This document shows, one piece after another, positions 1 through 7,685 of a DNA stretch of 64,000 bases. A program made the position numbers and the translations under genes. This DNA comes from Celeribacter neptunius. Lineage in GTDB: Bacteria > Pseudomonadota > Alphaproteobacteria > Rhodobacterales > Rhodobacteraceae. The stretch lies in the NCBI RefSeq assembly GCF_900113955.1, contig NZ_FORH01000009.1, positions 123,973-187,972 of the forward strand. The letters are read 5' to 3'. The notes below the pieces were generated by a model, which did no database searches, had not been told where the DNA came from, and saw only the letters and a program-made list of their open reading frames with translations. The stretch's first letter is position 1, and each line of letters starts with the position of its first letter.

Positions 1-142
1 GGTCCGGCGGAAACTAGCCGCCTTCGCGGCTGTTCACAAGAATCTGTGTTGCTGCGATCTGCATCCCCGGTCATCATGGGACAAAACGTGGGGAAAACCC
101 CCGATCATCCCTTGAGAGCAGCCCGGAAGTCGCGACCCAAAC

Positions 143-2080
143 ATGTTTCCAAAATCAGCCGTGAATACGGTTTATACCTTTGTCTTTGCGGTATTTTCCG
201 CATTTCCCCTGACGGCTTCTCCGGAGTCGGACGCCTTGGAACGTGCCTATGAGGCGCAACGCCAGGGCGATTGGGCACTCGCTCGCGAAGAGGCCCACGG
301 GGTCGGGCGGGACATTATCGACTGGCATTATCTGCGGGCCGGTCGTGGCGATTTCGCGGGGTATCGCGATTTTCTCAAACGCAATGCCGATTGGCCGGGT
401 CTGCCGCTTCTGGCGCAAAAGGGCGAAGCCTCGATTCCGGCGGATGCCGATCCGAAAGCCGTCGTGGATTATCTGACCGCCTATCCGCCCGGCACCGGTT
501 TGGGCGCGCTGCGTCTGATTTCCGCCTATGAGGCGCTGGGGATGCGCTCGGATGCCCAGGCCGAAGCGGTGCTGGTCTGGAACAGCCTGCCGATGGCCGC
601 CGATGAGGAGCAGATCCTGCAAGGGCGCTATGGCGCGATCCTGTCGCGTTACAACGTGGCCCGGGCCGAAATGCTCCTGTGGCAGGACCGGTTCGACGAT
701 GCGGCGCGGCTGTTGCCTGGGCTGCCGACCGGCTGGGGCGCGCTGATCGATGCGACGCGCAGGCTGGTGCGCGACGAGGCCGGGGTCGACGATGCCATCG
801 CGGCGGTGCCGGCGACACTCGCCGATCATCCGGTTCTGGCCCATGCCCGGTTCGAATGGCGGGTGCGACGCGGCCGGAACGAGGATGCGGTGACGCTGAT
901 CCTGCAACAATCCACCCCCGAGGGCCTGGGCAAGCCGGACGCCTGGGGCGACCGGCGCCGGACATTGGCGCGACAGATGATGCGTGATGGCAAGGCCCAG
1001 ATCGCCTATGCGGTGGCCTCGCGCCACGGGCTGGCTGCGGGCGAGGATGGTTTCGCCGATCTCGAATGGTTGTCGGGCTATATCGCGCTGCGCTATCTCG
1101 ATGATGCAGGGCTGGCGCTCGATCATTTCAACCGTTTCCGCATGGCCGTCGGTACGCCGATTTCTCTCGGGCGGGCCGGCTATTGGGAAGGCCGGGCCTT
1201 GGAAGCCATGGGCGCAAGCAACGATGCCGCCGCGGCCTACGCCTTCGGGGCGCAATTCCAGACCTCCTTCTACGGATTGCTTTCGGCCGAGAAGATCGGC
1301 CGTCCGCTCGACCCGGCGCTGACCGGCGAGGCGCGGTTCGACGATTACAAACAGGCTGCCTTCATGGGCTCGTCGGTTCTGAAAGCTGCGCTTTTGCTCG
1401 AGGAGGCCGGCGAGGAACCTTTGGCGGCGCGGTTCCTGCGTCATCTCGGCGAAAGCCTTTCCCCGCAGGAGCTGGGTCAGCTTGGCGATCTGGCGCTGGA
1501 TCTCGATCCCTATCTGGCCGTGCTGGTGGCGAAATTTGCCGCCGACAAGGGCATCGTCCTGAACCGGGCCTATTACCCGCTGCATCCTCTGGCCCAATCC
1601 GATCTGGCGGTCGAGCCGGAATTGGCGCTGGCGATTTCCCGGCGTGAAAGCGAGTTCTACGCCAAGGCGCGCTCGCATGTCGGGGCCCGCGGGCTGATGC
1701 AGCTGATGCCGCGCACCGGCACCGCGATGGCCGAGAAGCTCGGTGTTGCGGGCTTCGAAGAGGGCCAGCTCGAGGACCCGGTTCTGAACGCCCGTCTGGG
1801 GTCGGCCTATCTGGCGCAGCTGATCGAGGAATTCGGTCACAATATTCCGCTGGTGTCGGTGGGCTACAATGCCGGGCCGAGCCGGGCGCGCGACTGGATC
1901 ACCCGCTACGGCGATCCGCGCTCTGGCCAAGTCGATCCGGTCGACTGGATCGAACATCTGCCGTTTCGCGAGACCCGCAATTACGTGATGCGGGTGGCCG
2001 AGAGCATTCCGGTCTACCGCGCGCGGTTGCATGGCGAGACCGGTCCCGTGACCCTGTCGAAGGATCTGGCGGCGCGCTGA
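143..2080 (+). CDS. Soluble lytic murein transglycosylase (Slt-type)
   Basis: Periplasmic enzyme that cleaves the glycan strand of peptidoglycan non-hydrolytically. Residues 1-25 form a signal peptide. About residues 30-470 are Ala/Leu-rich helical repeats like the Slt70 superhelix. The C-terminal SLT domain (about 490-620) has catalytic Glu502 in RRESEF, then GARGLMQLMP and YNAGPSRA. The length of 645 aa is normal for Slt70-like proteins. The ATG at 143 begins the signal peptide; only a weak GGAAG lies about 14 nt upstream. It converges on the EamA gene with 12 nt between stops. The upstream 142 nt hold a small hairpin (AGCCGC/GCGGCT at 16-31) and no gene I can support. Confidence 0.93.
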   Translation: MFPKSAVNTVYTFVFAVFSAFPLTASPESDALERAYEAQRQGDWALAREEAHGVGRDIIDWHYLRAGRGDFAGYRDFLKRNADWPGLPLLAQKGEASIPADADPKAVVDYLTAYPPGTGLGALRLISAYEALGMRSDAQAEAVLVWNSLPMAADEEQILQGRYGAILSRYNVARAEMLLWQDRFDDAARLLPGLPTGWGALIDATRRLVRDEAGVDDAIAAVPATLADHPVLAHARFEWRVRRGRNEDAVTLILQQSTPEGLGKPDAWGDRRRTLARQMMRDGKAQIAYAVASRHGLAAGEDGFADLEWLSGYIALRYLDDAGLALDHFNRFRMAVGTPISLGRAGYWEGRALEAMGASNDAAAAYAFGAQFQTSFYGLLSAEKIGRPLDPALTGEARFDDYKQAAFMGSSVLKAALLLEEAGEEPLAARFLRHLGESLSPQELGQLGDLALDLDPYLAVLVAKFAADKGIVLNRAYYPLHPLAQSDLAVEPELALAISRRESEFYAKARSHVGARGLMQLMPRTGTAMAEKLGVAGFEEGQLEDPVLNARLGSAYLAQLIEEFGHNIPLVSVGYNAGPSRARDWITRYGDPRSGQVDPVDWIEHLPFRETRNYVMRVAESIPVYRARLHGETGPVTLSKDLAAR

Positions 2081-2092
2081 GGTCTGTCGCGA

Positions 2093-2989
2093 TCAGGTCC
2101 GCCGTGCCAGCTGGCGCGCGCGCAGGAAGGTGAACAGGCCGGCGCCGACGACAATGGTCGCCCCGATCATCACGTTGGCGCGGATCACATCGCCGAAGAC
2201 GAAGACACCGAGCACCGCGGAGAACGGCAATTGCAGATAGGCAAAGGGCTGAATCGCGGAGGCTTCGGAGGCCTCATAGGCCTTGATCAGCAGGAAATGC
2301 GAGGAGATCGAGGTCATGCAGAGAAGCGCCATCCAGAGCCAGTCCACCGGCAGCATCGGCTCCCAGAACCAGATCCCAACCAGGGTGGTGACTACGGCCC
2401 CCGCCACGCCGGTGTAGAAAAACGTCACATCGGCGGCATCGAACCGCGCGACATAACGGTTGAGAATGCCATAAAGTGCAAATCCCAGGGCCGAGGCGAA
2501 GGGAAAGATCGCGTTGAACGAGATCACGCCGGAACCGGGGTTGATGATGATGATCACGCCGATGAAACCGACAAAGACCAGCGCCCAGCGACGCCAGCCG
2601 ATCCGTTCGCCGAGGATCGGGCCGGAAAGTGCGGTGATGAGCAAGGGATAGGCGGAAAAGATCGCCGGGCCATCGACCAGCCCCATGCGCACGAAGGCGG
2701 TGACCATGACAAAGATCTCGAGCGCCAGAAGCGCGCCGCGAAAGAACTGCAACCCGCGCCGCTCGGAGCCAAGCGCCCGCCGCAACGTGTCGCCACGCAG
2801 CGACAGCGCGATGACCACAGCGGCAAAGACCCAATAGCGGATCATCACGATCATGAAGACATTATAGGTGCCGCCGAGATGACGGGAGATGCCGTCCTGC
2901 ATGGCGAAGATGAAGGTCGCGCAGATCATCAGCAGGGTGCCGAGTGCCGCGTTGTCCTGTCGTGCAGGCAGGCCTGTCTTGACGTTCAT
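2093..2989 (-). CDS. DMT-superfamily (EamA) transporter
   Basis: Inner-membrane drug/metabolite transporter family; substrate unknown. The 298-aa protein has about ten hydrophobic segments arranged as two EamA halves. The second half includes FASALGFALYGILNRYVARF and a short basic C-terminus ending RARQLARRT. The frame stays open further upstream, but the ATG at 2989 (MNVKTGLP) is chosen because its ATGA overlaps the stop of mnmD, which indicates translational coupling, and because the upstream residues are non-membrane shadow sequence. Nothing links its substrate to the tRNA-modification gene in front of it. Confidence 0.88.
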   Translation of the reverse strand: MNVKTGLPARQDNAALGTLLMICATFIFAMQDGISRHLGGTYNVFMIVMIRYWVFAAVVIALSLRGDTLRRALGSERRGLQFFRGALLALEIFVMVTAFVRMGLVDGPAIFSAYPLLITALSGPILGERIGWRRWALVFVGFIGVIIIINPGSGVISFNAIFPFASALGFALYGILNRYVARFDAADVTFFYTGVAGAVVTTLVGIWFWEPMLPVDWLWMALLCMTSISSHFLLIKAYEASEASAIQPFAYLQLPFSAVLGVFVFGDVIRANVMIGATIVVGAGLFTFLRARQLARRT

Positions 2990-3663
2990 TGCGGGTCCAC
3001 CATTTTTACGCCACGGCTCATATGGCGCTTGCGGCCAAAGCCGGGGACGCGTTCGACCGCGAAGCCCGCATCGGTGAGTTTCTGGCGCACATGACCCGCC
3101 GCCGTGTAGGTGGCGAATGTGCCATGTGGTGCCGTGTGGCATCCGACCTCACGCATCAGCTCCTCGCCCCAAAGTTCCGGGTTTTTCGCCGGGGAAAAGC
3201 CGTCGAGGAACCAGGCATCGGCCTGTCCTTGCCAATCGGCAAGTGTTTCGCGCGCATCGCCGATCCGCACGTCCACCTCGATCTGGCCCAGCCGAAACTG
3301 CCGTTTGCCCTCGGTCCAGGCGGCGAGAAACGGCTCGGCGATGGTGCGGGCCTCGGGAAAGGCGTCGAGCGCTGTGGCGATGTCGCCTGCCTGCATCGGA
3401 AAGGCCTCAAACGAGGTGAACCGCACCACGCCCGGCCCGTCCCAGACGAGCGCCAGCGCCAGCATGTTCAGCCCGGTGCCAAAGCCCAGCTCCGCAACCT
3501 GAAACCCGTCGTGCAAGCGCGTCGGCAGATCATTGCCGGCGAGGAAAACATGTCGCGTTTCCTCGAGCCCGTTGCCGAGCGAGAAATAGGGATCGTCGAA
3601 TTCGCTCGAGACAGGGATAACCCCGTCGCGCCATTCGATCCGGGCTGTCTGGTCGTTCTGCAT
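2986..3663 (-). CDS. mnmD: tRNA 5-(aminomethyl)-2-thiouridine methyltransferase, stand-alone MnmD domain
   Basis: SAM-dependent methylation of nm5(s2)U34 to mnm5(s2)U34 in the wobble position of certain tRNAs. The 225-aa protein corresponds to the N-terminal domain of E. coli MnmC. The SAM motif is ELGFGTGLNML (about residues 52-62) and the family motif is DAWFLDGFSPAKNPELW (about 158-174). The start at 3663 (MQNDQTARI) fits the family N-terminus. The oxidase half normally fused to it is absent; a separate FAD oxidoreductase starts 100 nt away on the other strand. It overlaps the downstream EamA gene by ATGA. Confidence 0.88.
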   Translation of the reverse strand: MQNDQTARIEWRDGVIPVSSEFDDPYFSLGNGLEETRHVFLAGNDLPTRLHDGFQVAELGFGTGLNMLALALVWDGPGVVRFTSFEAFPMQAGDIATALDAFPEARTIAEPFLAAWTEGKRQFRLGQIEVDVRIGDARETLADWQGQADAWFLDGFSPAKNPELWGEELMREVGCHTAPHGTFATYTAAGHVRQKLTDAGFAVERVPGFGRKRHMSRGVKMVDPQ

Positions 3664-3762
3664 GAATTGGCCTATCACACGGGGGAATTGCCGGGGCAAA
3701 TGCTGGCGAATGGGCGAGACCATGCGGGGGCGCGCGGTCACATGCAATGGGTAAAAGCGCAA

Positions 3763-4803
3763 ATGAGCAGAGCGGAAATCACGATCTATGGCGCCGGGGC
3801 CTTTGGCCTCTCCTGCGGCTACGCGGCGGCAAAACGCGGTGCGCATGTGCGCGTGATCGATCCCCACGGTGTCGGGCATGGTTCGTCCGGCGGTGTCGTG
3901 GGCGCGCTTGCACCGCACACGCCGGAGCGTTGGAACCCCAAGAAGGAATTCCAATTCCAAAGCCTGATCATGGCGCGGAGCCATTGGCCGGAGGTCGAGG
4001 CGCTGGGGGGCGTTTCCTCGGGCTATGGCAATCTCGGTCGGGTGCAGGCGATCAAGGATGAGCGCCAGTTGCAATTGGCACGTGAGCGCGAGGCACAGGC
4101 CGCCGAACTTTGGCAGGGCCAGGCCGAGTGGCGCGTGGTGACACAGGGCGAGACCGGCTATTGGGCGCCGATCAGCCCGACCGGCTATCTGGTGCATGAC
4201 ACGCTTTCGGCGCGGCTCAACCCCTGGCGGGCGTGCCAATCACTTGCCGCAGCGATCAAAGCACTGGGTGGTGAGGTTGTCACCGACGGGCCTGAAGACG
4301 GCGCGGTGATTCATGCCTCCGGCTGGTGGGGGCTCACGGCCCTGAACGAAGCCTTCGGCAAAGAGGTTGGCAACGGCGTGAAAGGTCAGGCGATTCTGTT
4401 GGATCTTGCCTTGCCCGAGGCGCCGCAGCTTTATGGCGAGAGCCTGCATGTCATTCCGCATGCGGATGGCACCACGGCGATCGGCTCGACCTCGGAACGC
4501 GATTTCGACAGCCCCGACGGGACCGATGAACAGGCCGACGCGCTGCTGGAGCGGGCGCGTGAGGCGGTGCCGGCGCTGCGGGACGCGCCTGAGATCCGTC
4601 GCTGGGCCGGGGTGCGGCCGCGGGCCAGATCCCGCGCGCCGATGCTCGGGCCCTGGCCCGACCGACCCGGGCACTATGTCGCCAATGGCGGGTTCAAGAT
4701 CGGCTATGGCATGGCGCCATTGGCCGCACAGGTTTTGATTGACCTCATTCTCGAGGGGCGCGACGCTCTGCCCGACGCGTTCCGCGTGGAGGCAAGCCTG
4801 TGA
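3763..4803 (+). CDS. FAD-dependent oxidoreductase, candidate MnmC oxidase half
   Basis: DAO-family flavoprotein of 346 aa. The N-terminal FAD motif is IYGAGAFGLSCGYAAAKRG (about residues 8-26), followed by a GSSGGVVGALAPH region like the ASGN..GALYP region of MnmC. Near the C-terminus are WAGVRPRARSRAPMLGPW and NGGFKIGYGMAP, the substrate-side motifs of glycine oxidase/MnmC-like enzymes. It is divergent from mnmD, so it may remove the carboxymethyl group from cmnm5U34; that role is inferred from position and fold only, and glycine or D-amino acid oxidase remains possible. ATG 3763 is used; ATG 3742 is an in-frame alternative. The stop overlaps the next GTG start. Confidence 0.8.
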   Translation: MSRAEITIYGAGAFGLSCGYAAAKRGAHVRVIDPHGVGHGSSGGVVGALAPHTPERWNPKKEFQFQSLIMARSHWPEVEALGGVSSGYGNLGRVQAIKDERQLQLAREREAQAAELWQGQAEWRVVTQGETGYWAPISPTGYLVHDTLSARLNPWRACQSLAAAIKALGGEVVTDGPEDGAVIHASGWWGLTALNEAFGKEVGNGVKGQAILLDLALPEAPQLYGESLHVIPHADGTTAIGSTSERDFDSPDGTDEQADALLERAREAVPALRDAPEIRRWAGVRPRARSRAPMLGPWPDRPGHYVANGGFKIGYGMAPLAAQVLIDLILEGRDALPDAFRVEASL

Positions 4804-5192
4804 AAGTGACGTCGCTCGATCATCTCGTGCTCACCGTGGCCGATATCCCGACCACCGTGGCGTTTTACACCGAGGCGCTGGGCATGGCGGTGGAAGAGTT
4901 CCACCCGGCCGATGGTACCACGCGGTTCGCACTCAAATTCGGTGCGCAGAAAATCAATCTGCATGCCTCTGGGCAGGAGTTCGAGCCGAAAGCGGCGCAT
5001 GTGCAGCCCGGCTCGGGCGATCTCTGTTTTCTGACCGAGATGCCGGTGGCCGATTGGCTGCGGCATTTGCAGGACAAGGGCCATGCGATCGAAGAGGGTC
5101 CGGTCAGCCGCACCGGCGCGACCGGACCGCTGCTGTCGATCTATCTGCGCGATCCGGATGGCAATCTGATCGAGCTCTCAAACCGGCTGTGA
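4800..5192 (+). CDS. VOC-family (glyoxalase/bleomycin resistance fold) protein
   Basis: Single-domain vicinal oxygen chelate protein of 130 aa; a metalloenzyme or binding protein of unknown substrate. Paired beta-alpha-beta-beta-beta modules are evident: LDHLVLTVAD at the N-terminus supplies His8, INLHA supplies His55, and DPDGNLIELSN carries the C-terminal metal Glu near residue 125. The GTG start at 4800 overlaps the preceding TGA (GTGA), so it is translationally coupled to the FAD oxidoreductase. The last 15 nt overlap the convergent FMN reductase. Confidence 0.88.
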   Translation: MKVTSLDHLVLTVADIPTTVAFYTEALGMAVEEFHPADGTTRFALKFGAQKINLHASGQEFEPKAAHVQPGSGDLCFLTEMPVADWLRHLQDKGHAIEEGPVSRTGATGPLLSIYLRDPDGNLIELSNRL

Positions 5193-5720
5193 CGCGGCCT
5201 CGCGCAGTTCGGTCATCAGCTTCTGCAATCCCGCGACAGAGCGCTGGTTGATCAGGCGACCGTCTGTATCGAAAGCGTTGGAACTGTCGGGGACGAGCAC
5301 TTCGGGCGCTTGCAGCAGCCGGGCGTTGAACGGCGTCATCGCCCATCTGAGGCTATATTGGCTGCGCGCGCCGCCCGTTTGACCGCCGGTCGCCGACATG
5401 ATCGCGACAGGCTTGCCGGTCCAGGGGGACAGGCCGGTGCGGCTGATCCAATCGAGCGCGTTTTTGAGCAGTCCCGGGATCATCTTGTTATATTCCGGGG
5501 TGGAGATCACCACCGCATCGGCATCGCGGATCTGTTCGGCCATACGCGTCACCTCGGGCGGCATGCCCTCGTCCTCGAGATCATTGTCATAGAGCGGCAG
5601 GCGCAGATCGGCCTGGGTGAAGTCGCAAGGCCCGAAGAGGCGCGCGGCCTCATGTATGAGTTTGGTGTTGGTGGACGCGGCCCGCAGGGCGCCGGAGATG
5701 CCGAGAAGTTTGAGGGTCAT
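5178..5720 (-). CDS. NADPH-dependent FMN reductase / NAD(P)H oxidoreductase family protein
   Basis: Flavodoxin-like reductase of 180 aa that uses NAD(P)H to reduce FMN or an acceptor such as a quinone or azo compound. The FMN phosphate loop is GISGALRAASTNTKL near the N-terminus. The flavin contacts STPEYNKMIPGLLKNALDW (about residues 94-112) and the SATGGQTGGARSQYSLRW segment are typical of the family. It is the last gene of a minus-strand operon behind cobO (10-nt gap). CobO uses cob(I)alamin, which needs flavin-dependent reduction, so a supporting role is conceivable but unproven. Confidence 0.87.
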   Translation of the reverse strand: MTLKLLGISGALRAASTNTKLIHEAARLFGPCDFTQADLRLPLYDNDLEDEGMPPEVTRMAEQIRDADAVVISTPEYNKMIPGLLKNALDWISRTGLSPWTGKPVAIMSATGGQTGGARSQYSLRWAMTPFNARLLQAPEVLVPDSSNAFDTDGRLINQRSVAGLQKLMTELREAASQPV

Positions 5721-5730
5721 CGTGCGCTCC

Positions 5731-6345
5731 TTACATTTCGACGCCCAATTGCGCCTTCACCCCGTCGCGGAACGGGTGTTTCACCAAGCTCATCTCGGTC
5801 ACCAAATCGGCGATGTCCAACAGCGGCTCCTTGGCATGGCGGCCGGTCAGGACCACATGGGTCATCTCCGGCTTTTCCTCTTTCAGGAAGGTCACCACAT
5901 CCGCGATGTCGAGGTAATCATAGCGCAGCGCGATGTTGATCTCGTCCAGGAGCACCATCTTGTTTTCCGGGTCGCGGATCAGCTCCTTGGCCTTTTCCCA
6001 GGCCGCTTGCGCCTTTTCGGTGTCGCGGATCTTGTCTTGGGTCTCCCAGGTGAAGCCCTCGCCCATCACGTGAAATTCGCAAATGTCCGAGAACCGGTCA
6101 CGCAGCAGTGTGCGTTCTCCCGACTCCATCGAGCCCTTGATGAATTGCACCACGGCGCAGCGCATTCCGTGGCCGATGCTGCGAAAGATCATGCCGAAGG
6201 CCGAGGAGGATTTGCCCTTGCCATTGCCGGTATGGACGATGATCAGACCCTTTTCGCGGGTCTTTTTCTCCATCATCCTGTCACGGGCTTTTTTCAGTTT
6301 CACCATTTTCTCGGTGTGACGTTCAGCGTCGGTTTGATCGGTCAT
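5731..6345 (-). CDS. cobO: Corrinoid adenosyltransferase CobO (CobA/BtuR type)
   Basis: Transfers the adenosyl group of ATP to the cobalt of cob(I)yrinic acid a,c-diamide or cobalamin. The 204-aa protein has an N-terminal charged helix, the P-loop HTGNGKGKSS (residues 38-47), then FIKGSMESGER and the LLDEINIALRYDY Walker B-like segment (about 134-146), all diagnostic of CobO/BtuR. It lies 22 nt after lrgB in the lrgA-lrgB-cobO-FMN reductase operon. A second, unrelated PduO-type adenosyltransferase is encoded at 54248-54826. Confidence 0.95.
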   Translation of the reverse strand: MTDQTDAERHTEKMVKLKKARDRMMEKKTREKGLIIVHTGNGKGKSSSAFGMIFRSIGHGMRCAVVQFIKGSMESGERTLLRDRFSDICEFHVMGEGFTWETQDKIRDTEKAQAAWEKAKELIRDPENKMVLLDEINIALRYDYLDIADVVTFLKEEKPEMTHVVLTGRHAKEPLLDIADLVTEMSLVKHPFRDGVKAQLGVEM

Positions 6346-6367
6346 GAATGGCCTTTTGCGGTCAGTG

Positions 6368-7084
6368 TCAGAAGAAGAGTTGCACGAAGAGGGGCGCGAC
6401 GAGCGCGGTCAGAATGGCATTGAGCACCATGCCGATCCCGGCGAAAGCCCCGGCGGTGCCGTGGCAATGGAATGCCCGCGCCGTACCGATTCCATGCGCC
6501 GCGACGCCGGTGGCAAAGCCCCGGCCACGAAAGTCGCGAATGCCCAGGGCATTGAGAAGCGGCGTGGTGACCACAGCACCGATCACCCCGGTGATCAGCA
6601 CCAGCGCCACGGTGAGCGTGGGCAACCCGCCGATGGCCTCGGAGACGCCGATGGCGACCGGCGAAGTGGCGGATTTTGGCACCAGCGACAGGAGCACATC
6701 GCCCCGGAGCCCCATCGCGGCGCCGATGGCGGTGGCCGATCCCATGGCGACCACAGAGCCGACAAAGAGCGCGGCCAAAAGCGGGATGGCGGCGGATTTC
6801 ACCTTGGTCCAGTTCTGCCAGAGCGGTACGGCAAGCGCGACCGTCGCCGGTCCGAGCATGAAATGGATGAACTGTGCACCTTCGAAATAGGTGCGATACG
6901 AGGTGCCGGTCGCGGTCAACAGCACCGAGAGCAGGAACATCGAGATCAGCACCGGGTTCACATAGGGTTTCGCCCCGGAGAGGCGAAACAACCCGTCGCC
7001 GATCAGATAGGCGATGATCGTGGCGGAGAGCCACAAGAGCTGCCCTTCGGCGAGATAGGACCAGATGTCGAGAATATCGCTCAT
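6368..7084 (-). CDS. LrgB/CidB-family membrane protein
   Basis: Multi-spanning inner-membrane protein of 238 aa, partner of LrgA. The pair has been linked to murein hydrolase control and, in some organisms, to glycolate or pyruvate export. Conserved elements include the YVNPVLISMF segment near residue 40, MLGPATVALAVPLW, the LVPKSATSPVAIGVSE motif (about 136-151) and GIRDFRGRGFATGVAAHGIG (about 190-209). Its start overlaps the lrgA stop by ATGA. Confidence 0.93.
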   Translation of the reverse strand: MSDILDIWSYLAEGQLLWLSATIIAYLIGDGLFRLSGAKPYVNPVLISMFLLSVLLTATGTSYRTYFEGAQFIHFMLGPATVALAVPLWQNWTKVKSAAIPLLAALFVGSVVAMGSATAIGAAMGLRGDVLLSLVPKSATSPVAIGVSEAIGGLPTLTVALVLITGVIGAVVTTPLLNALGIRDFRGRGFATGVAAHGIGTARAFHCHGTAGAFAGIGMVLNAILTALVAPLFVQLFF

Positions 7085-7443
7085 AGCGGCGTCTCATCGG
7101 CTTCACCGCGCAGGCGGTTGACATATTTGAACGTGAGCGCCCCGGCGCCGATCGACAGCACGGTCGAGCCAATGAGCGCAACGGCGAGCGCGGGGCCGAT
7201 TTCAGAGACCTGATCGAGATATTGCACGATGCCGACACCCGCCGGTACGTACAGGAGCGACAGGTAGGACAGGACATGGGAGGCCGTGCCCTTGATCTTT
7301 TCGCCGACCGCGGGACGGGCCAGCAGCAGCGCCGCCAGAAGCATCATGCCGATCACTGGCCCCGGCAGGCGCAGGGTGAAAATGCGGGCGATCACTTCGC
7401 CCAGAAGCTGGAAGCCCAGAAACAGGCCCAAATGAAAAATCAT
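7081..7443 (-). CDS. LrgA/CidA-family membrane protein
   Basis: Holin-like membrane protein of 120 aa with four predicted transmembrane helices. The family motif RLPGPVIGMMLL lies near residues 24-35, with LSLLYVPAGVGIVQY near 70-84. The ATG at 7443 is preferred because AAAGG lies 7 nt upstream; the longer open frame is not hydrophobic in the expected pattern. An exact tandem duplication of an 11-bp unit sits directly upstream (7452-7473). It is the first gene of the operon with lrgB, cobO and the FMN reductase. Confidence 0.92.
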   Translation of the reverse strand: MIFHLGLFLGFQLLGEVIARIFTLRLPGPVIGMMLLAALLLARPAVGEKIKGTASHVLSYLSLLYVPAGVGIVQYLDQVSEIGPALAVALIGSTVLSIGAGALTFKYVNRLRGEADETPL

Positions 7444-7451
7444 GTCCCTAC

Positions 7452-7473
7452 CTTTGTGCAAGCTTTGTGCAAG
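7452..7473. repeat. Tandem 11-bp direct repeat before lrgA
   Basis: CTTTGTGCAAG occurs twice back to back (7452-7462 and 7463-7473) with no mismatch. The period is one helical turn. The copy nearer the gene overlaps the likely Shine-Dalgarno of lrgA on the minus strand. It may be a regulator site or a simple duplication. Confidence 0.6.
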
Positions 7474-7621
7474 CGATCGCGCCACGCTTTGACGCGTCGG
7501 GCGTGCATCGTGTGACCGGGCATAGTGTGACAAGGTGCCGGAGGGGCTGCAAGCGCAGAAGGGAATGCGGAACGGAACAATGGGTCTTGCGGATATCGTG
7601 AGGTTTTGCGGTCCGGTACGA

Positions 7622-7651
7622 CAAAGGCGCGACCTGCACGCCGCGCCTTTG
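7622..7651 (-). terminator. Perfect 10-bp hairpin after the TsoY-like gene
   Basis: CAAAGGCGCG and CGCGCCTTTG form a perfect stem with a 10-nt loop, 35 nt beyond the minus-strand stop at 7686. No clear U tract follows on either strand, so Rho-independent termination is only possible, not clear. Confidence 0.45.
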
Positions 7652-7685
7652 CCTGAGATTTCGGAACCTTGGTTTCTTCCGCGGT

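Noticed and set aside
46..252. Short open frame overlapping the Slt start
   Set aside because: No Shine-Dalgarno and it overlaps the signal-peptide region of the real gene in another frame.
155..2032. A 625-codon open frame antisense to the Slt gene
   Set aside because: The plus-strand protein has the SLT domain and signal peptide; the antisense is low in hydrophobic pattern.
2986..4803. Frameshifted or broken mnmC
   Set aside because: The halves are on opposite strands, each with complete motifs, so a frameshift cannot explain the split.
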